NCBI GenBank assembly: GCA_977006965.1
Contig: OZ345352.1
Coordinates: 3,844,001 to 3,908,000 of the forward strand
DNA length: 64,000 nt
Source: Phymatolithon calcareum
Taxonomy: Eukaryota; Rhodophyta; Florideophyceae; Hapalidiales
Direction: 5' to 3'
Part shown: piece after piece, positions 45,401 through 57,475 of the stretch
Numbering within the stretch: position 1 is the stretch's first letter
How the letters are laid out: each line of letters starts with the position of its first letter
Program-made: the position numbers and the translations under genes
The notes under the pieces: model-generated
The model's input: only the letters and a program-made list of their open reading frames with translations
The model's database searches: none
What the model was told of the DNA's origin: nothing

Positions 45401-45496
45401 CAAAGAATATGAAATAGACGTCTAAATCAAAGCATCAATGTTCATATTCCCTACACGGTGGTAAACTTTGTCTGCACTCACAAAATACTCCCTGCC
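36405..45496 (+). repeat. Unit A1 (copy 2), complete
   Basis: This is the only complete A1 unit in the window, about 9.1 kb. It opens with the leader at 36405 ('cgttaggttggagt') that is homologous to 8362-9065. From 37125 it follows copy-1 bases 1-8361. The unit carries the same broken gene X (39151-40061) with the same stop codon, so gene X in A1 was already dead before the giant duplication. No other supportable gene is present; the many 60-130-residue frames are unrecognised and poorly conserved against A2. Confidence 0.8.
39151..40061 (-). pseudogene. Gene X, broken copy in A1 (copy 2)
   Basis: Copy-2 counterpart of 2026-2936 with the same extra T in the T run and the same Gln-to-stop change (39674-39676). 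A few codons differ; for example one Leu is kept here where copy 1 has Phe in the '(V)(F/L)DLSTDD' stretch. The shared lesions show that it was already a pseudogene when the giant block duplicated. Confidence 0.75.
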
Positions 45497-48219
45497 CATT
45501 AGGTTGGAGTGGAAATCGCATCGTACAATGTATACATTAATGGGCGCACGCCACGTATCATACTCGTTCACAATTACATACAATCTCGTTATTAAGTCTC
45601 GAGGATGATGTACATTACAGACTATTGTAGATTGCGGGATTCTGTTTGCCGACTCCTCTGTCACTGGTCTGTAAATGATGGACATTCCTGGTTTGCTTGC
45701 AGTGCCAAGCTAAGCGAGCGGTCACAGAACGAATACATATAAGGCCCTGACCGCCTCTTCAACAACGCTTCTTCTGTCAAGGGCCTGTATCGGAGGTGCT
45801 CCTCATGCGCGGACTGTACTTGCGCCGACTTCGAGTTCCTGTCTCGTTAGTGTTACTCTCCTTTCTCGATCCTCGTCGCCGTAAGATTTACCGGCCAGTT
45901 GTATATACATTCTCCGTCGCTTACCGTGGGCCGTGTTAGTTTGGTAAGCTATCTGACCTTCCCATATGAGTGTCCGCTTACCTACCCATGTTAGGTCATC
46001 TTAATCCAGTGCGTTGTCTCTGTTTAGTATTTAGGCTATTCGACCAACCTCAGAAGGTGAGGGTATTGATCAACGACCAAGTAAACCACTTCATTCAACC
46101 CCACACATCTGACTTGTCATTGTTGAACCACGTATATCCGGCCATTCCCATGGAGGCCCCTGGTATGACCGGTTCTATAACTATCACGGAAATTTTGCCT
46201 GTGGTAGAGTTTGTTTTCACCTGGAGAGGGTCGTGTGACTTTGTTTGGCACATGGTGTATAAGTTACCAGATATTTTGATGTCACCATGTCGAAAACATG
46301 AGTATATTCTTCAGAACGGACACGAAGGCGTTGCCTCTTGCCATTGTTCTTAGGAGCAATCTCAGTTGGTACACTTTAACTGCTATATCTCTAAGGAGTA
46401 TTGGAAACGTTTTGTACGAAAAGTGTGGCCCCTCTGTACTAAAGATGGTATTTTGTTCTCATATACGGGCATCTCTCCCCTGTAGCCTAACATATAGAGT
46501 TCTCTGCTAAACTTTGAAAAAAGGTTAGACAGAAAACGTGAGGCATTATGTCAATAGAGCACAATATCTGAAACAGAACCAAATCTTAGCACCAGCTATA
46601 TACTCACCCTTATGCTTCCACCAGATTTTATTTTACTGTAATGCTCCAATGATTCACTCCCCGGGTGCCGAAGGACAGGCCGATCGACGCTGCACCCTGG
46701 GTTTTCGTTCACAGATTGCTAAGGAAAGACTGAAAACTTAGAATTCGAAGTAATCAATACCTCCATGTTAATACAATACGATTCGTTTTCGTAGATATTA
46801 TGGGAGACCAGAAGCTGTATTTTCTCTAAGCTCTCCAGAGATTTTCATTTAATACAGGTAAAGGAGAACTTGCCAATAATACTTTGATTTCCGGGGCTCA
46901 TCACTGCTCACCGTCTGCTTTGGATATATACCACAGTGTCTCCGCACCCAGAAGCCTGTGAAAGTGAAAAACTGTACTGTACTGTCTTTCTTTGCTTTTC
47001 AGATAAATCCTGGATCTCCGGCATATTATATGATAACCCACGCCATCAATGCATACGTCGTTGTTGATATTGTATTATCAGATACAGTGGGGGAGTGCTG
47101 CATGACAGTCAGCGTCATACTTTCATGGATTATTTTTCCAGTGCTGTCCAGTAGACGGGCTTCATTGTCTTCCTCCTCGTACGTGAAACAGTGCTCCGTA
47201 CCAGCAACCGTGTCCGAAACGGCTTTTTCTTCTTCTCATTCTTCTCAGATACTACTCTGCACATTATGCTTTTGTTTATCGTCTAGAAAGGCTCACTGAA
47301 GAATGTGGACCAGAAATTTTCAGTTGAAAAAGCTTTTGGCATTTCGTTAAGCAGTCGTGCCGGTGTTACTTGCTCTCATTTCACGGGGGAAGTCCTAGGT
47401 TGTTCGCTGCGAGGAAAGCGAACTCCAGAATATGAAAACTTTATCGTGTCCACATTTCAACCTATATTAACTTCGGACTTTGAGAGTTTAGTGTTAACTT
47501 GGAACTGGAGAACGAGCCTTCTCCTGAGGTCTTTCGTATCCACTAAAACGTTGAGAAGTTCGATTCAAAGGCTTGGCAACTTTTCACCTGGCTTCAAATC
47601 CTCACTTCCGATTTAAATTCTCTCGCTTCTTGTACTAATTATGTGACGAACTCTATAGATCAATTCGCTTCCATCTTGTCACTGCATTAGAGAAACTTTC
47701 AGATCTCTAGAGCGTCCATAGATAGTAAATTCTGTTCGAACGAAGCTTCTTTAAGATCGACACATCGGAGTATAGGGTGGTTGACCTTTTGAAGAAGTGC
47801 AACCTTCTTCTGAAGCGCTCCGAAAACGATGTCGCCCTGCTATTAAAGAGCATTCTATAACGCCTCAATGTTGATTGGGAAGAACAGTGAGGCGTTACAG
47901 AATAGTGTTTCGGTTCTTTTACTGCTTGATCGATGCCCTCGTCTCTGGTGAGAGACGAAGAAAGCCCTCTAATTTGGGAAATATCGCCCTCAAACTTTCA
48001 AACCGCAAGCTGCAAGCTATATTAAAAATCACTGAAAATGTGTTTATCGGATCTAGAGATGAACGCGCATTATTCAATTTATCTCCTTGAGTTGTGTGGC
48101 TTCTCGCAAGATCATCTTCGGCAAGTTATTCCATGAGATGTTTACAACTTTCACTCAATAACAGAACTGTACTTTGTTTGGATCTCGGTTCAGGGCACTA
48201 CCACAAACATTACAACAGA

Positions 48220-49216
48220 CTAGATCAATATTTCCAACTTCAGCTTCTTGGATAGCGGGACATCACCAACAGTGGATTTCCTCTTAACGAGTACCATACG
48301 GGGCTTTATGTGAAGTCCTTTTGAGTAAAAAGAACCAACAACATGAAACCAAACGCATACATTTTGCCCCTCAATTGCATCCACATCATGCTGCTGATTA
48401 TCACGCTCATCAAGGACAAGAGGTGTCGGACAGGCGAAGAATGATTGTGGTTTCTGTATCTCCGAGGTGGTCCCTGGAATTAGAAAAAACGATGACTGAT
48501 TTCTTGGTTTATAAGGCGACGCAGCGTTGTTGTGAATCTGGAAGTTGTCAACATTAGGACCTGAGCGTGATGTTAGGTATATTCGAGCTATTGAATTCGA
48601 TGAGATTCGATAGGGTAAAATCAGCAATTGACTTACCATGCGTGCTTACGTGAATGTCTTTAACTTTCACCTTGTTCAATTTTGCCAACTTCGCCATGTT
48701 TTCAGGAGTATTGAAAAGGCGTCCGAGTTTTCCGAAAGCCTCGTGCGCGATCAGTAAATCATCCGTGGAAAGATCAAGAACGATACGGTAGCGGTCTAGT
48801 TTTGTTCCCACCAGGCGCTTGGTTGACAATTGGTTTGAGAAGAGAATAGCATCGCTGACTTCCCCTTCTACGGTAAACGTTTTGATTCTGTTGGACTGTT
48901 TGTCCACCAAATAGACCTGCTGGTCACTTTTTAAGTCTCCGAATTCGAATTTTGCTCCATTTTCATCGAACGCATTGAGCTCTTCTGCCTCTAGACTTTC
49001 AATTTTTTCTATGAAAATCTTAAGAGGGGGCGGTGTTGCAATCTTGACAGGCATCGGAGCTGCAGTCTTGAGAGGGGGCGGCGATTTAACGTTGATTGGG
49101 GGCATTGTTGTTATCGTCTTAGAGGGAGCGATTTTTGCTTCCATAGGGGGAAGTTGTTGAGTAGTGCGTGAAGATATTCCGGTACGGGAATGCTTTTTCT
49201 TATGATTCCCAGACAT
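48220..49216 (-). CDS. Gene X, intact two-exon gene (copy 2)
   Basis: Copy-2 counterpart of 11085-12081. Exon 1 is 49216-48637, the predicted intron 48636-48561 and exon 2 48560-48220. Exon 1 encodes the same protein as copy 1; in exon 2 I see one change, Glu to Gly in 'LIP(E/G)TTSEIQ'. The donor, acceptor and branch-like motif are all preserved. Function unknown, as for the copy-1 gene. Confidence 0.7.
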
Positions 49217-52200
49217 GAAGGATGATTTTGCAAACAGTACTGGTAATCTTGTCGATGTGGCACGCGGCTTTGCTTTTGGTGTGCCTGCCCTTTGTCAAAA
49301 ATATTGGAACATAACGTATTATATAGGGCTACAAGGGAGAGACGCAAAAACTTAGATATCTGCCACTGGTCTTAAGAGCCCTGCCAGGAGACGATGTCAA
49401 CTAACTCAATGCCTCCGATTTCAGGGAGGGAGTATCTAGTACACTTTGTCTACCTATTGACTAAAAGAAGAGAACAGACAAGTATTTTTTACAAACTAGT
49501 CTACTGTCTATTTGACAAACTTCGCGAATAGGCGGGTGAATTTAAATATCAAAAATCTATTATACGACCTTGAGAGATCTCTCTCACGTCATACATGAAA
49601 AGGCGGGCTTCTCCTCTGTGCGAGGAATATTGAAAATATGCCATCCACCTTTGAGGGTCAGACCTGCCGTGCTGCAAGAAAAGTACTCAACCGAATAGTC
49701 GATGTATCCGTAGATACCAAGAAAACGACTTTGAGCAATCAAGTAGAACGTTGACGCATACCGTAAGTCATTTCAAAGCTAATAAATGCGATTTGAACGG
49801 CTCAGGATGCAATTGATCCGGGAACTATCAGCGTAAGAGGAAATAATCAGCTTCTATGTAATACATTTTATTATATATAAATGCTACATATTTCCTCATC
49901 AATTGCTGTAACGTGCTAATAGCGCATCGTGCGTTACAACGTGCCATTAATATTAAACATGTTGTACTGGCTAACAGGAGACACTCGAATTACTGATTCA
50001 ACCTTTTAGACTAGCCCACGACTCACTTACAAGGGTGAAGATCAAGTCGTATATCTGTCTAGCCGGACATCAGTGGTCCTAAAGCAAGAATTATGAGACT
50101 GACAGGGTATGGTCCGAGAATTCTATCCTCTTTATTCTCACTCCAGGAACGGCTTCTATGAAACATCCTTGACGGGAAGGCCTTCACCGCACCTTAATGA
50201 TCCCCCAGACCTTCAAATTTCATGAAATTGGGTGGTCCGGGGGTCCATTAGGGGCTGTGAAAACACAGGGAATACGCCCGTTAACGAGCGCATGGACGGC
50301 TGTCGAAGGGGCCTGATTATGGTTATTGGCTGGTTTTTTCCACAACTTCGCTGAGCAAATCTCACCGTTGGAAAACCCATACAATCGCCCAATTTGAAAT
50401 AATCTCCGTACATCTCCAGAAATGAGATGCCCCGCCGAGACTCTCGAAGAAATAGAAACCTCGTCTTCCTCCATTTCCATCGCTACATCACGTCCCACCA
50501 TACCACTACCTCCCAACGTCTAACATGAGGCACTTTTAATTTTCAGATTCGGGCGAGACCTGATCACAGGTTTCTAGCATGAGGTTCCCACAAATAACGT
50601 GTCCGCACTGAGCTACGTTCAAAACTATGTTGGAGCCAGATAATGCATGAACTAAATGGGCAGCAATATGATACGGCACAGTTCGATGTACCGTGGAACA
50701 TGAACCACTTTATGATACCCATGTGTCAGAGCGCAAGCTGCGAGCAATCTTTTTCTAAGCCTGAAGACCCGTTTGAGCTATACAAAATTCAAATTTCTTG
50801 TACAAAAGAGCTATAGTACAGTTTCAAACACTCAACAAACAAGTTCTAAGGGTCACCTTTCGTGAGTACGAGTCTCGAAGTACCCTCGGTGTCTCGTTTA
50901 GGCTATGATATGAGAGGTGATCTGCAATTCAAAGGTTGGATGTTACTGTTCATCCAGGGGTCTTACTTTCCCCTAGTACAATTTTCTGAACATAAACCTA
51001 TGCAACTGCAATCTCTGTATTGTTGCCATAGAGACGTTTCGACCAGATCTCTATAGGCCTACAATTATTTACATTTAAAGGTTCCTTGCAAGCTGCATTC
51101 GTCCATGACGACTCAGGTCAATGCTATATTTTGGTTATATTTTTGAAACCCTGCTTTGCACAGCATTTAAACGGATCGTGTTCTAATATGCAGTACAGTA
51201 CAGTACTGTAGAGTAATCCGGTCAACGAAGTGATATACTAGACCTTTTACATCTGCAACACCTTTAGTACTGCATCTTCGACGTCTTCACATGTTGAGCA
51301 TGTTTACGGTGCATTCTTTTCTCAATCTAATGGTATGATTCCACTTTCACCTGCTAAAGTGTGAAAATGGTGAATACGATTGGGGAAAAAATCAGACGTG
51401 ATGCTTCTTCTACAGGAAGCGTGTGTTAGCATGGGGACGAATCCGATGTTCCTTATGATACTCATGCCCTTATGCAAATCAAACAAAACGTAGTTTGAAA
51501 ATAAATTATGTCTCTCGCTGAGGAAATATACGTTTGCAACTTTGCAAACATAAAGTGGACTGTAGGCCTATGAGAGTAAAGACATGTACGGGCGGGCGTG
51601 GAGAAAAGATTTTGTGGTACGTACGCAATGTAGGCGGTGAGGAATCTCGAGCCCCGGAAAGTAGAGAATTATTCGCGCGTTTTCCTTTCACTGTAATTTC
51701 TTCGATCCTCTGGACATGTTTTTAGACAAACTATAGCTGCTGGTCACTCTTGATATCTGCGATAACTAACTATTGTGAATTGAAATGGAAAGAGTTGATT
51801 ACTCTGGCTTCCAAGTAGTTTAGCGATCAATGATCGAACACAAAGGGTGGAACGTCTATCGGGCTGGCCACCTGACCGGGAAATAATCTTTAGACCTCTA
51901 GGGTGCAAAATATCTAGTTTAAGTAAGAGATAAGTGATCAACTTGGGAGGGGATGGTGTTAGCATGATTTCGTGTATGAGGTCCTCAATGGGGAGGTACT
52001 GGTGCAGATTTTGTTCAAACTGAGATTCGATAGTGTCGCTTCCTGCCAGTCCTGTTCAGAGCACTGGCAGGAGGGGATAACTTCGTCTCCATTGCAATGA
52101 AAATAATAATAAAAACTGTCCAGATGATTAGCACAGTGCATGAAGATCTCGCGAATGAGACTCTACTTTCTGGTGCTCGACATTCCTCATCGATTCTATT

Positions 52201-53461
52201 GTGTCTATACCACAGTTTCTCCACTCCCAGAAGCCTTTTACCGTGAAAGAGAGCACTATACTGTCTTTCTTTGCCATTTAGACAAAGCTCAGTTCATCTT
52301 CCAGTGATATGATAATCCGTGCCATCAATGCATCCGTAATCGTTGATACTCTATGATGAGAACTCCACTTCATTGTTGAGACGATCACAAATCGTCACAC
52401 AATCTCTTCGGCATCCCGTCGAACGACAGACAGTGCGTTGCCGTTATTCGCAACAATAGCAGGCGACTACCGCTTTGCACCATCAGCACATACGGGAAAG
52501 AGGAAAATGAGGCCCAAAATACTATACAACACAGTACAAATAATCCAAGAGAGTATGTCATCGATAGCACCCTAGAGCCTTTGTTGTCTGAAATCCAAAT
52601 CACAGCGTCCCTCATACATTAGGTGGCACGAAAATCAAAAAGTGAAGCAGTTCAAACATGGTGCACACAACACCGCTCTCTTACATCACACGTGTGTAAA
52701 GCTCCAAGGCACGAGACGTGTCTGGTGCGATCACAGCTCGCCAATCTCGAAACATATTTCGAACACTGAGCATGACACATATATTTCAGCGCTTACACTT
52801 ACGAGGTTAAACAGCTGCAAGGCGTGACTATGATCAGCTTGCACATCTTTGTAGCCGTAAAGTAGCGAAGCTCCAAAGCATGAAGTTACTGTCCTCTCTT
52901 TCGTCTATAGCCCAAGTGTACATTTCCCCTACACGCAGCGTGTCGGATAATAAATTCGCTCCGGCACTTTGAAGCAAGTGTGCCAGCCTCATCAAAAGCA
53001 CTAATGCACAGGAGCAATTTCCTCTTTACATTCGTTGATTGCACGGGAGTTCAACTCTGCGGTTCGCTGGAACGCCCTCCCTGCCGTATTGAAACGGGCT
53101 TCGTAACTTAATCATACCTTCCTTTCTCCTCCCCTTTTCCAAGGCGCACGTATGTATCTCTGAAATGCGAACCGAGTCTGAAGATAGAACGACCGTGAGA
53201 GACTTCGCTAACGTCATACTCGAGAACGCGGGCTTCTCTTCTCTACGAGGAGTATTGAAAACGTGACATCCACTTTTGACAACAAGATATCGTGGTGGGA
53301 AGAAAACAACAAGGCGAAGTGTCGATTTATCCGTGTATGCGCTGAAAAGGACTGCAAATAATCAGTAAAATATTGAAGACTATAATAAACCATCTGAAAT
53401 GTAGTAAAAGCGATTTTAAGGCTCAGGATGAAATTGATCTGGGAACTATCAGCATAACAGA

Positions 53462-53511
53462 AAATAATCAGCATCTATATAATAAAACATTTATATAGAT
53501 GCTGATTATTT
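53462..53511. repeat. Perfect 21-bp inverted repeat (hairpin), copy 2
   Basis: Copy-2 counterpart of the hairpin at 16316-16365, unchanged: two 21-nt arms around an 8-nt spacer at the start of the second S sub-repeat of unit A2. Confidence 0.9.
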
Positions 53512-56486
53512 CCTCATAAATGTCTGTAAAGTGCTGTTGGCACATCGCGAGTTATTACTCACGACGTGCTAACAATATCTGAGATGTTGTACTAGCGAAC
53601 AAGCGACACTCGGGATACTCATTTAATCATATACACTAGCCCACCAGGAGACTCAGTTACAAACGGGAGGCTCAAGAGGTATACATCTCTACCAAGTCAT
53701 CAGAGGTCCTAAAGCCAGAATTATGATACTCAAAGTTTATGGACAGAGTATCGTAACATCTGCACTCTCACTCCAAGAACGAATTTTAATAGAATATCCC
53801 GGTGTGGAAGACCTTCGCGCCACCAGAGCGATCCCCTCTAAAGTACAACAGAAGAGACATCTTGCCTTCAATCATTTCTAGCGCTACACCAAATCCAGCC
53901 ATACCACAACCGCCCAACGTCAAACATGTGCCACTTTCCATGTTCAGACTCAGGAGATTTCTAGCCACATGTATCTCCTGGATGCATAATCATTGTGTCT
54001 TCACTAAAAACGTGTCTGCATTGAGCTACGTTCAAAACTATGTTGGAGCCAGATAATGTAATAACTGAACGGGCCACAATATGATACTGTACTGTACGAT
54101 GTACCGTTGAACATGAGCCACTTTATGATACCCATGAGTTTGTGTGCAAACTGTGCGCAATCTTGCTTCAAGCCTGAAGACTCATTCCAGCTGTACAAAC
54201 TTCAAATCTGTTGCAGAAAAGTGCTATAATAATGTTCTAGACACTGAACAAACATGTTGTAAAGGTCACTTGTAAATGTTTCATGAGTAACTCAAAAGGT
54301 TAGACGTCACTGTGCAACTACGGCTCATATATTCCCCTGGTACAACCTTTTGAAAAACAGCCTTTGCAATTGCAATCTCTGCATTATTGTAACAGAGACG
54401 TTTGGAACAGATCTCAACAAGCCTAAAATTATTCATTTTTAAAGGTGCCTTGAAACCTGCATTCGTCCAAGACGACTTATGTCAATGCTGTATTTTTAAT
54501 ATTTCTGAAAACCTGCTTTGCACAGAATTGCAATGGATTACAATGGGCTCCATTGTTGAAGGAGGGGCATCATTAATCAATTAAAATGTTGTCTTCCACC
54601 TCTTCTCCAGACCGTGGGTGCCAAAATCTCTGAAGTGGCTTCAATTGATTCGTACAGTAGTGTAATTTAATCTCGTCAATAAAAAAATATGATTGACCCT
54701 TCGCATCTAGAACGAGTTTCGTATTGCGACTCCGACGTCTTCACCTGAGTGTTCCAATTAAGCAGGTTTTTCTCTACAGTCTTTTTTCAATCGAATGCTA
54801 TTATATCGCTTTCATCTACGTAAGTTTGAAAACGGGGATTACGCGCCGGGAAAAATTGAGTCCTGAAGCCTTCCAGTACACGACTTTTTTGTTACTACGG
54901 AGTTAGTAAGTAAACGAGCCCGATATTCCTGATAATATTTTTCCACCTAAAAAAACGAGCACCATACTTCGAAAAAATATTTTGGTGTCCCGCTGAGGAA
55001 TTAGACGCTCGCAACGTTGCTCTCATAAACGGGAGTGTGGTCTTATGAAAGCAAAGACACAGGCGTGCGGCAATATTGTGGTACATTCGCAATGTAGGCA
55101 ATGAGGAAGGCCGAGCCTCGGAATGCGGAGAATCATTCGCGGGTTTCGCTTACACCGTAAAATATTTGATCTTCTAGGCAGTGTTTTAGGCAAAATATAA
55201 CTGTTGGTCACTCCTGAAATCTATCAGAACTAATTATTTTGTATTAAAACGGAAAAGGTTGATGACACCGTCTTCTAGGTTTTCAGTTTTGTAGTTTAGC
55301 GACTAAAGAGCGAATGCAAAGGGTGCAACGTCTATCGGCCTGGGCTCCGGGCTCTTGGAAAAGAATCTTTGGACATTTAAGGTACACTGACTTCTAGTGC
55401 AGGTAAGAGATACGTGAACACCTTGAGAAGGGGTGTTGTTATTTTGATCCCGGCGATGAGCTCTTCAAGGGGGAGATACTGGTGCAGATCTCGTCTGAAC
55501 TGAAATTAGATAGCGTCTCTTCCTGCCAGTGCTCTTCAGACCACTGGCAGGAGGCGACGCCTTCGTTTCTGTTGCAATGAAACTAAGAATAAGAAATAAT
55601 CGTCTTTTTGACTTGGCTAAATCAAATCATCAATCTCCTTATTCCCTACAAAGTGGTAAACATTGTCGGCACTCACAAAATCCTCCCTGCTACTTCTATG
55701 AAACACACCGGAATTGTGTTCACAACGAATGTGATTCAGGATGAAAACATCCTCTGTCGACACTCCAACTTGACATTAGATGCAGTCGCCCTCCCATTAC
55801 CATACGGAAAAATCTCCTGCCGTTGATCGTTCTCAAGAAACCGAAACGCGGACTACTATGCACCCACTGCATATGACATCGCTTGAAGACCCCACGATTG
55901 ATCGCGCAATAAAAGAGACTCCAATCCTCAAGAGTAAACAATCCCTCTCAGAGTACAAAGAAACTAGATGAAAAAAGCGGTCAGCAAAATCCAGGAGATC
56001 ATCTCCAAGAATGAGAGGCAGAAATGTAAGCAAGGGGACATAGCGTTACAGTACGATAAGACTCTCAGATGCTGATCGGACATCGAGAGCTTTAAGTAAA
56101 CTCACATCCATGCTTCAATCCGTGATCCCCACCCCCGCCTATCATTTCGCACGCACTTTTCTTCTCACTGAGAGCACGACGCGCGAAGAAACACTGTCGC
56201 CTTCAACCTGGACTCCTGCCGGGAAAACTGAACGGCGGAACAACGAACAAGCCCGGGCTCTGTCATTACGCACTACGCGACGTTCCACAGTTCATCCTTA
56301 CGCACAGACCATCCTTCGACGCTCCAAGAACAAGCGTTGCGTGCTCCCTCGTTCTTCACCCGTACGAGAACTGGCCAGCATAATATTACATAACGGTACT
56401 TGAACTGCTCCGGCTCCAGAAGGGCATAAGAAAATCAGGCCGTCGAAAACGAAATAAAAGCTCAAGACGTTTCCAAATATTCAAAC

Positions 56487-56705
56487 AGAACAAACAGAAC
56501 AAAAAGAACAAAAAGAACAAAAAGAACAAAAAGAACAAAAAGAACAAAAAGAACAAAAAGAACAAAAAGAACAAAAAGAACAAAAAGAACAAAAAGAACA
56601 AAAAGAACAAAAAGAACAAAAAGAACAAAAAGAACAAAAAGAACAAAAAGAACAAAAAGAACAAAAAGAACAAAAAGAACAAAAAGAACAAAGAGAACAA
56701 AAAGA
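56487..56705 (+). repeat. 9-bp microsatellite (aacaaaaag)n, copy 2
   Basis: About 24 units, 39 fewer than in copy 1, with the same edge variants ('gaacaaacag' at the left, 'gaacaaagag' near the right end). This shows the arrays share ancestry and the change was a loss or gain of whole units. Confidence 0.97.
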
Positions 56706-57475
56706 ACAAAACAAAACAAAACAAAACAAAACAAAACAAAACAAAACAAAACAAAACAAAACAAAACAAAACAAAACAAAACAAAACAAAACAAAACAAA
56801 ACAAAACAAAACAAAACAAAACAAAACAAAACAAAACAAAACAAAACAAAACAAAACAAAACAAAACAAAACAAAACAAAACAAAACAAAACAAAACAAA
56901 ACAAAACAAAACAAAACAAAACAAAACAAAACAAAACAAAACAAAACAAAACAAAACAAAACAAAACAAAACAAAACAAAACAAAACAAAACAAAACAAA
57001 ACAAAACAAAACAAAACAAAACAAAACAAAACAAAACAAAACAAAACAAAACAAAACAAAACAAAACAAAACAAAACAAAACAAAACAAAACAAAACAAA
57101 ACAAAACAAAACAAAACAAAACAAAACAAAACAAAACAAAACAAAACAAAACAAAACAAAACAAAACAAAACAAAACAAAACAAAACAAAACAAAACAAA
57201 ACAAAACAAAACAAAACAAAACAAAACAAAACAAAACAAAACAAAACAAAACAAAACAAAACAAAACAAAACAAAACAAAACAAAACAAAACAAAACAAA
57301 ACAAAACAAAACAAAACAAAACAAAACAAAACAAAACAAAACAAAACAAAACAAAACAAAACAAAACAAAACAAAACAAAACAAAACAAAACAAAACAAA
57401 ACAAAACAAAACAAAACAAAACAAAACAAAACAAAACAAAACAAAACAAAACAAAACAAAACAAAACAAAACAAA
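56706..57475 (+). repeat. 5-bp microsatellite (acaaa)n, copy 2
   Basis: About 154 units, 22 more (110 bp) than in copy 1. It is uninterrupted as far as I can see, lacking the two interruptions of copy 1, and ends directly at the ATG of the second Rep/helicase reading frame. Confidence 0.97.

Larger units (their letters stand above)
45497..55689 (+). repeat. Unit A2 (copy 2)
   Basis: Copy of 8362-18543. It keeps the 60-bp stretch near 52138-52197 that copy 1 lost. It lacks 41 bp that copy 1 has near 15830 and differs by small indels near 52360-52400. Gene X (48220-49216) is intact here too, with one amino-acid difference seen (E to G in the second exon). As in copy 1, the rest is non-coding repeat material with the same palindromes and sub-repeats. 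Confidence 0.8.
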
